The notes under the pieces were generated by a model, which was given only the letters and a program-made list of their open reading frames with translations, searched no databases and was not told the origin of the DNA. A DNA stretch of 64,000 nt, taken from Notolepis coatsorum. Taxonomy: Eukaryota; Chordata; Actinopteri; Aulopiformes; Paralepididae. The position numbers and the translations under genes are program-made. Of the stretch, positions 1-9,795 are shown piece after piece. The stretch is from positions 99,507,674 to 99,571,673 of the forward strand of contig OZ020598.1 of NCBI GenBank assembly GCA_963971535.1, written 5' to 3'. The stretch's first letter is position 1, and each line of letters begins with the position of its first letter.

Positions 1-1
1 T

Positions 2-731
2 CTCCCGAGAGAATTAACGTCGGTCATCTTGATCGGAGTGTATATTCAACCACAAGCAAACACTGGAGTCGCGCTGTCCTTGCTTCACGACGAGGTAAAC
101 AAACTCCAAGCAGCTAACATTGACGCTGCTATTGTGGTTGTGGGTGATTTCAATAGCGCTAATCTGAGAAAAGTGTTGCCAAACTTCTACCAGCACATGA
201 CTTGTACTACCAGAGGCGGGAATATTTTAGACCATTGCTACTCGCAATTCAAGAGTGGATATAAGTCTCAGGCTGCTAGTGGTTTCGGCAAGTCAGATCA
301 CGACGCCATCTTCCTTTTACCACAATATAAACAAAGTCTCAAGCGCATTCCTGTAGTATCGCGAGAGGTGAAGCATTGGTCTGTAGAATCAGAGGAGACG
401 CTCCAAGCTGCACTTGAATGTACAGACTGGGGTGTGTTCCGAGACAACACAGATAACATTAATGACGACACGGAAACAGTGCTGGACTTTGTTTGTACTT
501 TGGTAGAAGAAACAATCCCCACTACCACAATTAGAGTTTACCCAAACCAAAAGCCCTGGGTAGACAAATCCGTCCGCAAAGCTCTGAAGGTGCGCACCTC
601 AGCCTACAACGCCGGGCTTGTGGCAGGCAACATGAATGACCACAAGGTTGCGAGATACAATGTTAGGAGGGCAGTAATAGAAGCAAAAAGGCGCTACAGG
701 GATCAAATTGAACTTCAATATGAACAGGCTG
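2..731 (+). pseudogene. LINE endonuclease C-terminal half and EN-RT linker
   Basis: The open frame enters from the left edge and reads to the SINE at 732. It contains the conserved endonuclease signatures in order: VVGDFN (metal-binding/catalytic region), an LDHCY block, and SDHDAI, the SDH motif that closes apurinic-type endonuclease domains. After that comes a lysine/arginine-rich linker ending EAKRRYRDQIELQYEQ, typical of the region before the RT fingers. The enzyme would nick target DNA to prime reverse transcription. Translation past 731 runs into SINE sequence, so the longer ORF to 1102 is chimeric and not real. When the SINE is removed the frame still breaks, because the LINE was already deleted and shifted there. 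Confidence 0.8.
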
Positions 732-1196
732 GGCGGCTAGGTGGCACAGTGGGCAAGGCGCTCGCCACCAACGCAGGAGATGCTGGGTTCGAGCCCAGCT
801 CTCGGCGTTGCTACCATCTTGGCTGGTCGTTCATACTAATACAATTGGCAGTATTAGGGGGTGGGAAGCTGGTGGGTGGGGATCGGACGTTGTGGACAGC
901 GACTCCTACAGGTCGGTTGGTGCGCCTGCACAGTAGAATCAGGAAGCAACAGGGGCGGTGTGTCCCTCCCACGCAGACCCTCGCCGCTGAGAGATCGCGC
1001 TGTGCAGGTGAAAAGATGCGACGGCTGCCTCGAGTACCGGAGGGGACACGTGATGCAAGGCTTTGTCCACATTGCAGCCGGCTTGTGGGAGGCATGGCCT
1101 AACAGCGTTCGAGACAGGGGAGGGTAGAATTGTACAATACGAAATTGGGGAAAGGAGAAAAATAGAAAATGGGGGAGAAAAAGTAGTTAAAAAAAA
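732..1196 (+). mobile_element. tRNA-derived SINE, copy 1
   Basis: A 465-bp SINE flanked by a perfect 14-bp target duplication, ATATGAACAGGCTG (718-731 and 1197-1210). The head resembles a tRNA: A-box-like TGGCACAGTGGG near 742 and B-box-like GGTTCGAGCCC near 786, the internal promoters used by RNA polymerase III. The body is shared with copies at 23121-23814 (minus), 25077-25555 (minus, diverged) and 40404-40885, and the 3' end is A-rich. The perfect duplication indicates a fairly recent insertion, after the host LINE was deleted. Confidence 0.85.
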
Positions 1197-1213
1197 ATAT
1201 GAACAGGCTGACT

Positions 1214-1325
1214 AACAGTTTTAAGTACCTTGGAGTCCACATATCCGAGGACTTGACATGGACCACACACATTGACAGTGTTATCAAGAAGGCACGACAA
1301 TGCCTCCACTTCCTTAGGCGCTTAA
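1214..1325 (+). pseudogene. LINE copy A, post-RT segment
   Basis: Reads [20 protein letters not shown] and on to KKARQCLHFLRRL, matching the region after the RT palm in copy B (3313-4275). It is out of frame by one base with 2-731 after SINE removal. The segment ends at the TTAA where the next element inserted, and continues at 2366 in the same frame: CGC TTA AGG AAG reads R-L-R-K. Confidence 0.8.
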
Positions 1326-2365
1326 CACTTTGAATGCCCATCACGAGATATCTCGGGTTATCAGCCCGCGGGTTAAATGCCCATCACGAGAATTCTCGTT
1401 TTATTTTTTTTATTAGCGATCTGAATTCATATTTCATCAACCGAGTTTACCGTTGGTAACCCTGCCCCGCCAGGCACTCAGATGTGAAAAAAGCGCCCCC
1501 TATGTCTCCCAGATGGTAATGCACCCTTTTGGATTGGACTCAATGAAAATGGATGAGAAAAAAAAACTCCGGAATCCACATTTTACTTCTCACGCATGTA
1601 ACCTGTGCCGATCAGATTCATTCTGGACCCTCAGCACAGCGTGTAATATGTGTTTTGTAGTATACACGTTGGATCAATAAAAGGATCGATTTTTGGAATG
1701 GCGATCAGGAATTGGAATAATCCATTTGGATACCATCTGATCTCAGGTAAGGAATCTATTTTACCAGTCTTAGGATAATCAGACCTGTTTTCACTGAGAT
1801 ATAAGCTTTTCCCCTATATGTTGATATGGCTGTTTGACTGTAAGAGCGATCAGGAACTGAGAGAATCGATGTTCAGCTCGCGGCACCAGCATGCACACGT
1901 ACACATATACTATCGATAATCTAGCGTTTATTTGAAAACCGATTCATAAATAGGCCAAAAAATTACAACGTTCTAGAATATTACAGTACAGGGCGATTAT
2001 CATGGAATCTTTTTTATTTTTTGAAAACGAGGGCTTTTCAAAATGCTATAAAACGGAAATGAACCGATAAAAAAAAAAATCCGCTTCGACAATGTTGACT
2101 GGAAATGAGTCATTGATAAGCGACAGGCAGATTAGACACATAATTTAAAACATAGATTAGGCGATATTAATGCTAACCCAAGTGGATGGTGGGCATTCAA
2201 GCACTAATCCGCTTCGACAATGTTGACTGGAAATGAGTCATTGATAAGCGACAGGCAGATTAGACACATAATTTAAAACATAGATTAGGCGATATTAATG
2301 CTAACCCAAGTGGATGGTGGGCATTCAAGCACTAAATGTGCGCCCCCTGCTGGGCACTGAAAGTG
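1326..2365. mobile_element. Non-autonomous TTAA (piggyBac-type) element, family PB-A, copy 1
   Basis: Flanked by TTAA at 1322-1325 and 2366-2369. Terminal inverted repeats start CACTTTGAATGCC on the left and CACTTTCAGTGCC (reverse complement) on the right. Removing the element plus one TTAA restores the LINE reading frame exactly, which fits the precise TTAA target use of piggyBac transposases. No transposase ORF is present. Relatives are at 28513-29447, 37014-37772, 39106-39451 and 55221-56095, sharing an internal motif TATTTGAAAACGATTCATAA. Family assignment is inferred from TTAA plus the terminal repeats. Confidence 0.8.
2081..2336. repeat. 128-bp tandem duplication inside PB-A copy 1
   Basis: The block starting CCGCTTCGACAATGTTGACT at 2081 repeats almost exactly at 2209 (period 128 bp). 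The other PB-A copies carry this block once, so the duplication is private to this copy. Confidence 0.85.
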
Positions 2366-2731
2366 TTAAGGAAGTTCAACGTGAGTCAGAAGATCCTCAA
2401 GAACTTCTACTCATGCACAATAGAGAGCATCCTGACTGGCAATATCACCTCCTGGTTTGGGAATAGCACTGCACAAGACCGCAGCAGACTACAGAGAGTG
2501 GCCCGCTCAGCCGAACGCACAATTGGAGGGGGGCTTCCCACTCTCCAAGGCATTTACAACAAGCGGTGCATGAGCAAGGCTAAGAGAATAATCAAAGACT
2601 CCAGCCACCCAAACAACTGCCTCTTTGAACTACTGCGGTCAGGCAAGCGATACCGGAGTCTCATGGCAAGCACAGAGAGACTCAGAAGGAGCTTCTATCC
2701 CCAGGCCATCAGGATGCTCAATGACCAATAA
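2366..2731 (+). pseudogene. LINE copy A, C-terminal domain
   Basis: About 120 residues from [18 protein letters not shown] to QAIRMLNDQ, ending at a TAA stop. It matches the C-termini of copies at 3313 (minus) and 53505 (plus), including the blocks [21 protein letters not shown] and [11 protein letters not shown]. This is the region after the RT domain in Rex1/L2-type proteins; no catalytic residues are expected. The open frame upstream to 2336 belongs to the transposon end. Confidence 0.85.
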
Positions 2732-2802
2732 GCAACCATCAACACACCCACAGCGCACATACATTCACTTAAATAAACAACACACTGTAGCACCCACTTT
2801 AG

Positions 2803-4295
2803 TTTCAAGTTTCAAGTTCAAGTTTCTTTAATAGTTGTCATACAGAAGTACAGAATACTTTCATACAAAATGCTTCTTACTGTTACGCTCCAGAGACTGT
2901 GCTAGACAAGATAGTATCAAATAACATAGTATAGCATGTAATTTAGAAGTAGAAAATGAGGTCACAGTGTTCAGTATAGACATATGTACAATGTTCGATG
3001 CAGAATAGACGTAACTGAGTTACCATATAATATACAATACTATGCAGTGTACTAATGTACAGTACTATATAGTGCAAAGCAGAAATGGGATGAGGTACAA
3101 TTTAGGTACAATTTACAGTAAGGTGTACGAGTTGTAGTGCAATCCTTCATCAATAAATATAAAGTGTGGGGAGTGGGTGCTACAGTGTTTGTTTAAAGTG
3201 GGTGTGTGCTATAAAGTGTGTGGAGTGGGTGCTACAGTGTGTTTGTTTAAAGTGAGTGTGTGCGTGTGGATGTGTGTGCTATGTGCGTTTGATGGTTGTT
3301 GTTGTGTAGTGTTCATTGTTCGTTTAGCAGCCTGATGGCCTGGGGATAGAAGCTTCTTCTGAGTCTTTCTGTGCTCGCCTTGAGACTCCGGTATCGCTTG
3401 CCTGACCGCAGCAGTTCAAAGAGGCAGTTGTTCGGGTGACTGGAGTCTTTAATGATTCTCTTAGCCTTGCCCTTGCAATGCTTGTTGTAAATGTTCTGGA
3501 GGGTGGGGAGCCCCCCTCCAATTGTGCGTTCGGCTGAACGTGTCACTCTTTGTAGTCTGCTTCGGTCTTGTGCAGTGCTATTCCCAAACCAGGAGGTGAT
3601 GTTGCCAGTCAAGATGCTCTCTATTGTACATGAGTAGAAGTTCTTAAGGATCTTCTGACTGACTTGGAACTTCCTTAGGCGCCTGAGGAAGTAGAGGCGT
3701 TGTCGTGCCTTCTTCACAACACTGTCAATGTGTGTGGTCCATGTCAAGTCCTCGGATATGTAGGCTCCGAGGTACTTAAAGCTGTTGACTCTCTCAACCG
3801 GTGCCCCGTCGATGCTGAGGGGGCTGTAGTCCTTGACCCCCGACCTCCTGAAGTCCACAATCATCTCCTTTGTTTGGCTGACGTTCAGGGAGAGGCTGTT
3901 TTCCTGGCACCATCCCGCCAGGACCTTGACCTCTTCCAGGTAGGCCCTCTCGTCGTTGGCAGAGATCAGGCCCACCACCACTGTGTCGTCAGCAAATTTG
4001 ATGATTGTATTGCTACTCCGCTGAGCCACACAGTCGTGTGTGTACAGGGAATAGAGGAGGGGACTCAGAACACAGCCCTGGGGGGCCCCTATGTTGAGGG
4101 TGATGGATGAGGAGGTGCAGTTGCCTGCTCTCACCACCTGGGGTCTGCCCGTCAGGAAGTCCAAGACCCACTGGCAGAGGTCATAGTTCAAGCCCAGGTC
4201 CCTGAGCTTGGCTATGAGTATGGAGGGGACTATGGTATTGAATGCCGAGCTGTAGTCGATGAATAGCATTCTCACATTCTTAGCATTCTAGCATT
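2803..4295 (-). mobile_element. Rex1/L2-type LINE, copy B (antisense, 5'-truncated)
   Basis: Inserted antisense into the 3' UTR of copy A. A short CTTTAG duplication flanks it (2797-2802 and 4296-4301). The 3' tail, read on the minus strand, ends with repeated ACTTGAA units next to 2803. The 5' end is truncated inside the RT domain at about 4280, with a short AGAATG-type filler repeat at the junction. The 3' UTR (2803-3312, minus) matches that at 53912-54395. Confidence 0.8.
3313..4275 (-). pseudogene. LINE copy B reverse transcriptase (palm to C-terminus)
   Basis: An uninterrupted 320-codon frame. Visible RT motifs: [14 protein letters not shown] (motif A, first catalytic Asp), [20 protein letters not shown] (motif B), and [11 protein letters not shown] (motif C, FADD with two catalytic Asp), then the thumb region [15 protein letters not shown] and the family's C-terminal block. 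It lacks the endonuclease and the RT fingers, so the product could not retrotranspose. The frame is clean, so the copy is not old. The methionine at the start is an internal residue, not a genuine initiation site. The Rex1/CR1/L2 group label is tentative. Confidence 0.85.
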
Positions 4296-4301
4296 CTTTA
4301 G

Positions 4302-4655
4302 ACACACTTTACACTTTATATTTATATTATAGGTAAGGAAATTGCACATCATTCTCATTCCTTATTGCACCTCCCTATTGCACCTCACCACTACAAGGTG
4401 GCACCACAAGCTAAGCTATACCTCATAATTTTGTACCAGCTGTACATACTGTATATATAGATACACTGAACAATTTTGTTGTTTACACTTGTTTACGTAC
4501 TTGAATTCTTGACTTTCTATTTTATACTTATTATAATTATTTTATACTATCTTGTTATTATCTAGCACACTCTCAGGAGCACACAGAAAGAAACATTTCA
4601 TGCAAAGTATTCTGTATTCTGTATGACAACTAATAAAGAAACTTGAACGTGAACT
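4302..4655 (+). repeat. 3' UTR and tail of LINE copy A
   Basis: Resumes the 3' UTR of copy A beyond the antisense insert, and aligns with 54030-54395. It ends with TATGACAACTAATAAAGAAA and a short ACTTGAA tail. Confidence 0.75.
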
Positions 4656-4677
4656 AGAGTACTGCACACACTACACC

Positions 4678-6115
4678 CAGTGTTCGAATTATGAGGGGGC
4701 CAATGTCAGTTTTTTTTTACGAATTAGTATTATTTATGTTACCTAAATAAATAGTTAATAGATAATATTTTTCTTTTCAGTTTTTAAAAGAACAGAGTAA
4801 TTAATGTTGTGGAATAGGCTGCATTTCACCTCCAAGCCGCTATGCGTCACCCATAAGTTTAACGCTACTGCAACCTAGTGAAGAAGAAGCAGCAAGCAGC
4901 TGATGTAAACAGAAGGCTGCAGGTCCGTGTCCTGCAACTGAAAACATAAACACTAAACAGTACGCCACATGCCGCCAAAAAATTTAAAGAAAGGCTCAAC
5001 CCGCCGCAAGGCTGTACAAAGCTGGACAGCTTTGGTTTTATAAAAAGGCCAAAGACTGACGCTGTTAGTGTAGCAGCTAGTAGCGCTACTGTCACTGAAG
5101 TTGACACTGCTAGTGCTAGTACTAGTGTTAGCTCTGCTGCTCCTGTGCGCAGTGCACCTGTTATTGTTACCACGCCGGTTGTCACTGCCAGACCCGAGTC
5201 TCCACCACTAGACCTGGACTGCGCTGCTACTCAACCACCACAATGCTGGGGTCCGAGTCAGTGGAACTTTTGGAAAAATAAATATGGCTGGTTATTTGCC
5301 AAGGAAGGATGCATTGGCTGCCTTCCATGTAAAAACGCCAAGATATTGTTAAATAAATCATTTGGAGCCCATTTGGCAGAGCAGTGGATGAATGGGACTG
5401 TGACTAGCTCTCAGAGCAAGAAGTTGACGAAGAGAATATAGTCGTCACTACTCGCTTTGGATAAAAGAGGTCAGTGGTTTGAATCCCTTCTCTTCCAGTC
5501 TGCATGTCGGTGACATGCTGCAGTAGTTACTTTTCTTCTTGTTGTTCTAAGAAGATGCTGCTACTATTTTTCATACAGTTCTTGATTACCTGTGCACATT
5601 TGTTTATAACATTATTTATTTTGATTTATACAAGTATTTATTTTATGTTCATTTTATTATCAGATGATAATGTTACTTACTGTATCCTGATAAATGCTGC
5701 TGTTGTGCCATACAACTATTTATTTTCCATTAGATTATTTTGTTAGTTTTTGATTTATAAGTGCAGAGACAAATAAATGTTAATTCAAGTTCATAAATTT
5801 GGTCTCATTTTTCAAATTAAATTGTTGTATTTTTTCAGATACAAAATGCAAATAAGTAAATATGGCATTATATATCAGAGGTGAGTAAGAAAATGAACAA
5901 ATATTGATGGTTAAGAATGAGCCTGAATAATGACATCACACAATAGTCTAATGATTAGAATGTTGTGTGATGTCATTATTACTTAGTATTAGACTAATCC
6001 TAATGAGATATTCCTCTAAATATGACTAAGAAAACAGCCACAATTCCAGGAAAAAAAATAGTAAAAAAAAAATTCAGGGGGCCCCCATAGCTCTCAGGTG
6101 ATAATTCGAACCCTG
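4678..6115 (+). mobile_element. hAT element with deleted transposase gene
   Basis: Terminal inverted repeats CAGTGTTCGAATTAT (left) and CAGGGTTCGAATTAT (right, reverse complement) with an 8-bp flanking duplication ACTACACC/ACTACACT (7 of 8 match). These are hAT hallmarks. It carries only the start of a transposase gene (see 4969-5441). The rest, about 5450-6110, is AT-rich with no recognisable coding; 5930-6005 contains an inverted repeat around TGATGTCATTATT. Confidence 0.8.
4969..5441 (+). pseudogene. hAT transposase N-terminus (TTF/KIAA1586-like zinc region)
   Basis: A possible start ATG at 4969 opens a basic leader, then a frame change leads into LDSFGFIKRPKT and the segment at 5145-5441. 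That segment has WNFWKNKYGWLFAKEGCIGC followed by a Cys pair and GAHLAEQWMNGTVTSS. This layout (W, YxWLxAK.G.LGC..C, then a W motif) is what I know from KIAA1586/ZNF862-type hAT-derived proteins, where it forms a DNA-binding zinc region. The catalytic core and dimerisation domain are absent. The frame stops at 5441, so this is a decayed fragment. Confidence 0.55.
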
Positions 6116-6123
6116 ACTACACT

Positions 6124-7327
6124 TATTTAGGATTAAAGCTAAATTCAACTGGACATTTTAATGAAGCAGTCAATGAGCTGAGAGGGAAAGCACGCCAGGC
6201 TTTCTATGCCATGAAAAAAAAGAAAGAAACTGAGATACCAATTTGGTTAACATTTATTTAATGTGTTATTGAACCAATTGCACTCTATGGCAGTAAGGTG
6301 TTGGGTCCACTTACAAAACAAGACTTTATTCAATGGGATAAACACCCCATTGAGACCCTGCATGCAGAGTTCTGTAAGATTCTCCTACATAGAGAGGAGC
6401 ACTACAAACAATAGGCTGATACTCACAAATACTAAAAAGAGCAATTCACTTTTGGACCTAAAACAAAGTGTATCGTACCATTATCAAGCCCTGCAGTGCC
6501 AAGAGCTGAGGAACATTAGGAACCCCTTTACCCAGCTGGTCCTGAGGCTGAGTCCACAAAGCAGCTCTATTAACACACCTCAGGAACAGAACACATCACT
6601 GATCAGAATCAATCAAATTACTACACAGTTAAAACAAAACTACATCACCTATTGGAAACAAACAAAAGCACAGAGCAAAATGCAGTGCTATCTGGCTCTA
6701 AATGGACAGTACACCATAGCAGATATTTGAGCATGGTGACTAGGGATGGGTACCTTTCACATTTGAACCGATACGGTACCGGTACCTGTGAATCGATACC
6801 GGTACCCAACGGTACCTTTTTTTCTGTACTTTAGTCTAAAAAAAAATTATTTACCTACCTCAGTCGTAAAAAAAAAAAAATCCTAACTTCAAATAACTAC
6901 AATTTCGACCGTTTTCGGCTTGCCATTGCTCCAACTGCTTTGTTGTTGAATCAAGTCAAATCCTAGGTAAGCATATATTGTGCGTGTGAACGTTGACATG
7001 AAAAGAAAAAAGGTAAAAAAAAGGGTAAAAAAAATTAAAAAGTTAAAAACATTTTTATTTTATTTTTTTTTGGTATCTCACTTGAATCGATACTCGGTAG
7101 TACCGACGTGTTTCGGTTCTGTACCTCAAAAGAACCGAATTCGGTACCCATCCCTAATGGTGACTGATCAACAACTAAAAAGAACCTTGACAAAATACAG
7201 ACTGAGAGTGAGCACAGCCTCGCTATTAAAAAGTGGAGGCACAGGAAAACCTGGCTTCGTGCAGAGCAAATGCATCCTCAATGAGCCTGAAACAGAGCTA
7301 CACCTCACCAAATGTGAAAAATATTAA
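6124..7327 (+). pseudogene. L1/Tx1-like ORF2 C-terminal region, degraded
   Basis: Recognisable blocks are YLGLKLNSTGHFNEAVNELR, an IEPIALYGSKVLGPLTKQDF block followed by WDKHPIETLHAEFCKILL, and, after the hAT, LKRTLTKYRLRVSTASLL and EPETELHLTKCEKY. I recognise these from the C-terminal half of fish L1/Tx1-type LINE proteins, the last block being a Cys/His-type tail. Several stops and frame changes occur (for example at 6260, 6412 and 6730). No RT catalytic motif remains. The short hAT at 6741-7156 removed continuity between two of the blocks. Confidence 0.7.
6741..7156. mobile_element. Short hAT (MITE), 416 bp
   Basis: Perfect 8-bp duplication ATGGTGAC (6733-6740 and 7157-7164) and matching terminal repeats TAGGGATGGGTACC. 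The interior is rich in GGTACC/GTACCG repeats and A/T runs and has no coding capacity. It interrupts the L1/Tx1-like ORF. Confidence 0.9.
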
Positions 7328-7563
7328 AATCCTAGAGAAACACATTTTAAAAGATTTTACTTAATAACAAAAGGTTTTCTTAAACTATTAGATACAGAAA
7401 AACGACCAGTCCTACTAGGGGAGGACTGAACAAGGTGTGGGGCTAGCAGCGGTCTATGTTGCTGCCATAAACTGAGGGACAGTGAGTGACAGTTACCTGA
7501 CGTTTTGGCTGTTATATTTGATGATATTGTTATGTTCATAGATATCATCTGTTTTCTAATTAA

Positions 7564-8247
7564 CACATCAAGTGCCATTCAGCAGGGGGCGCTGTGGGCC
7601 GTGAGTGCTAGCGCTCTGTTCAATGGGGATAAATGCCGGTTTTTGCAGTGCTAAACCTATATTAAATATTATAGCTATGGATCTAATAACAACGTCGATT
7701 GTCAGTGAGTTTCTTCCGGTCAACATGCAAAAAACATAATTTTTTCATCCATACATTTCTGTTTTATACCGTGGTGAATATGAGTATAGTTTTAGAGTGA
7801 TCCTGTGTAATCCCAGGAAACTCCAACAAACAGCGCTTTACTGCATTTCCTTACAAATCGTGCCATTTCTCGCCTGATTATTGAATCGATCTGAAATCAA
7901 CGCTAGATTATCGGTATTATGTTTCATCATGCATGCATGAAAGGGTGGGGGGGTTCTATGCTTTGATCGTCACCAACGGAATACGTTACACAGTACATTA
8001 CACACATACATCGCGATACCAAACTAAACGCTGCATAGCGGTGTTTCCTGGGATTAGACAAAATTACTCAAAAAATAAATCACAAATTGAACGATAGATA
8101 CTCGATGTCAAATGGGCAATAGTTTTATATCCATAGCTATGATATTTAATATAGTTTTAGCCCTGCAAACACTGCCATGTATCCCTATTCTTTAAAGCAC
8201 TGGCATTCTTACCACACGGCCCACAGCGACCTCTGGCGCTGAAAGTG
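7564..8247. mobile_element. TTAA element, family PB-C, copy 1
   Basis: TTAA at 7560-7563 and 8248-8251. The termini share CTGTGGGCCGTG about 25 bp in: CACATCAAGTGCCATTCAG on the left, CACTTTCAGCGCCAGAG on the right (reverse complement). Internal sequence is non-coding, with G-run GGGTGGGGGGG near 7945. Part of it recurs at 30065-30222. Confidence 0.7.
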
Positions 8248-8251
8248 TTAA

Positions 8252-9791
8252 AAATAAAATAATAATATTCGGATCAAGCAGAAATCATGGGATGGAAATC
8301 AGAGCGTGTCAATGCGAAAAGTGGCATCTCCGCTCAAATGCGAGATGAGGGACCAAGTCCCGGGAGGGGATCATCCCTATGTTCCCCGGGTCCTATGTTC
8401 CCCGGGTTCTATGTTCCCCGCTTTGATTGATTAATAGATTGAACATTTTATAAATGTTTATTATTTTATTAATTATTAATGTCCGCCTTGTTTCGAACGG
8501 TTAAGCTTAGGCCCTCTTTCGAACTGGTTAAGGTTAGAGTTTGGAATCAGGGCTGGTGGTCTAAAATGTTCAATCAATCAAAGCGGGGAACATAGAACCC
8601 GGGGAACATAGACATGCTCCCCCAGGGAGAACCTACAGCCTGCAGTCATCTAGTTCCAGTTCAAAACAAATCACACAGCAAAACGGTCATCGAGTTCCAG
8701 TTCAAAACCAATCACAGCTTGCAATTCCAGTGTCAGAACAATAAGTCACAGCAACGTGTGCCAGAGGGTATTCTCTTGCCAAGAGTTTAAAGGGGACATG
8801 TCTTGCTATTCCTTTCACTATTTGGGCAACTGTACACAATTCCTGTGAGTCTATGGAACACATCTGTAAAGTTTTTTTCAAAAAGATTCTTTGTTTTGTA
8901 TTTCTAATCAAGTACTCTAAAGCAGAATTTTTCCATTTCAAGATTTCAAGCTGTTTTGGGCTGGGCTCCGCCCATAAGCGATTTGAGTGACAATCACCCA
9001 CAGTCTGACTGGCAGACAGAGAGAGATTGAGGGGGATACTAATTAATTTTGCCACGGGACAATGCATTGGTAACTTGTTGTCAGATGATTTCCAAAAAAA
9101 AATTAAAAATCCAAAAATAATTTATTTATTATTATTATTTTTTATGCAGTCAGGCCACTGAACTTAGAAGCAGGCCAGGCCAGTGTTTCTAGTTGCAGCG
9201 GCACAATAGGTGGATAACCTAGGTGGGGAACAACCAGGAGATCACTGCAACTCACACAAGTTGGAGAACTATCTCTCTCTCTCTCTTGCTCACACACAAA
9301 GGGAGCCGCATGTGATTGGTGGAGGCGGGACCCTTACAAAAAACAAAAAATCCATCAAAATCAGTGTTGTTGCAAATCATTGACACATGCTAGCCTGTAA
9401 TAATCCCCCCCAGAAAAATCTACTTTGCATTTGATATATTGCAAATATATGCCATCACACACACTGGCATTTAAAGGGTTAGAATTATGTGGTGTTATGA
9501 TCAGGGCTGAAGTTGAATAAAAGATTGTATTATTTTCAATCTGACATTACAAAAAAACAGAAAATCCATTGTTGCTATCATATGCTAGCCTGTTTTTTAA
9601 CAATAATTTGTTAAATGTCCTGGTGGGGGCCCCCCAGACCCCCCGCTTAAAAAGTGGCCTGACTGGGGCTATATTTCACACTATATTTCCTGGCCTGAAT
9701 GATTTCCCCAGTCCGGCCCTGGTTAATAGCCTCCAATGCTTATTAGTGTGTGTGCGTTTGAACGTTTGCATGTTTCAACCATACATTTCCA
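8252..9791. other. Anonymous repetitive sequence without a recognised gene
   Basis: No host gene seen. Contents: a foldback element at 8392-8611; two CGAGTTCCAGTTCAAAAC-like blocks at 8650 and 8690; a segment at 8895-8995 that recurs at 30765-30870; a CT-rich run near 9270; a perfect 13-bp inverted pair CAGTCAGGCCACT at 9149 and 9654. The 121-codon minus frame at 8702-9067 matches no family I know and overlaps the recurrent segment, so I treat it as repeat. Confidence 0.5.
8392..8611. repeat. Foldback/MITE-like inverted-repeat element
   Basis: Arms of about 40 bp: CTATGTTCCCCGGGTTCTAT to GATTGATT on the left, and its reverse complement at 8572-8611. An extra partial left-arm copy lies just upstream at 8377. 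The loop contains GGTTAAG..TTAGGC..TTTCG..TGGTTAAGGTTAGAG, a motif shared with the element at 60131-60671. No target duplication was found. Confidence 0.7.
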
Positions 9792-9795
9792 TTAA

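Larger units (their letters stand above)
1..4655 (+). mobile_element. Rex1/L2-type LINE, copy A (interrupted, internally deleted)
   Basis: One non-LTR retrotransposon can be followed through five insertions or gaps: the endonuclease end and linker at 2-731, a post-RT segment at 1214-1325, the C-terminal segment at 2366-2731, and a 3' UTR that resumes at 4302 and ends with AATAAAGAAACTTGAA near 4655. The pieces align with the same protein in copies at 3313-4295 and 53505-53909. The core reverse transcriptase is missing between 731 and 1214, so this copy was already internally deleted. It was then hit by a SINE (732-1196), a TTAA element (1326-2365) and an antisense LINE of its own family (2803-4295). 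The 5' end lies outside the window. The clade name (Rex1/CR1/L2 group) is from motif recognition only. Confidence 0.8.
6116..7563 (+). mobile_element. L1/Tx1-like LINE, 3' part (split by a hAT MITE)
   Basis: Sequence on both sides of 6741-7156 reads as one LINE C-terminus and 3' end, of the same family as 18578-21015. It is 5'-truncated or hidden behind the hAT at 4678-6115, whose right end abuts YTYLGLKLNSTGHF. The far end, up to the TTAA at 7560, is weakly conserved. Confidence 0.65.

Noticed and set aside
732..810. True tRNA gene
   Set aside because: The tRNA-like heads at 732, 23814, 25555 and 40404 continue into a SINE body with target duplications.
29..1102. 357-codon gene at the left edge
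   Set aside because: The first part is LINE endonuclease; from 732 the frame runs through an inserted SINE.
3700..4110. 136-codon plus-strand ORF
   Set aside because: It is the antisense shadow of the LINE RT frame at 3313-4275.
9149..9666. Transposon defined by the 13-bp inverted pair CAGTCAGGCCACT
   Set aside because: No flanking duplication and no further similarity beyond the 13 bp; kept only as an observation.
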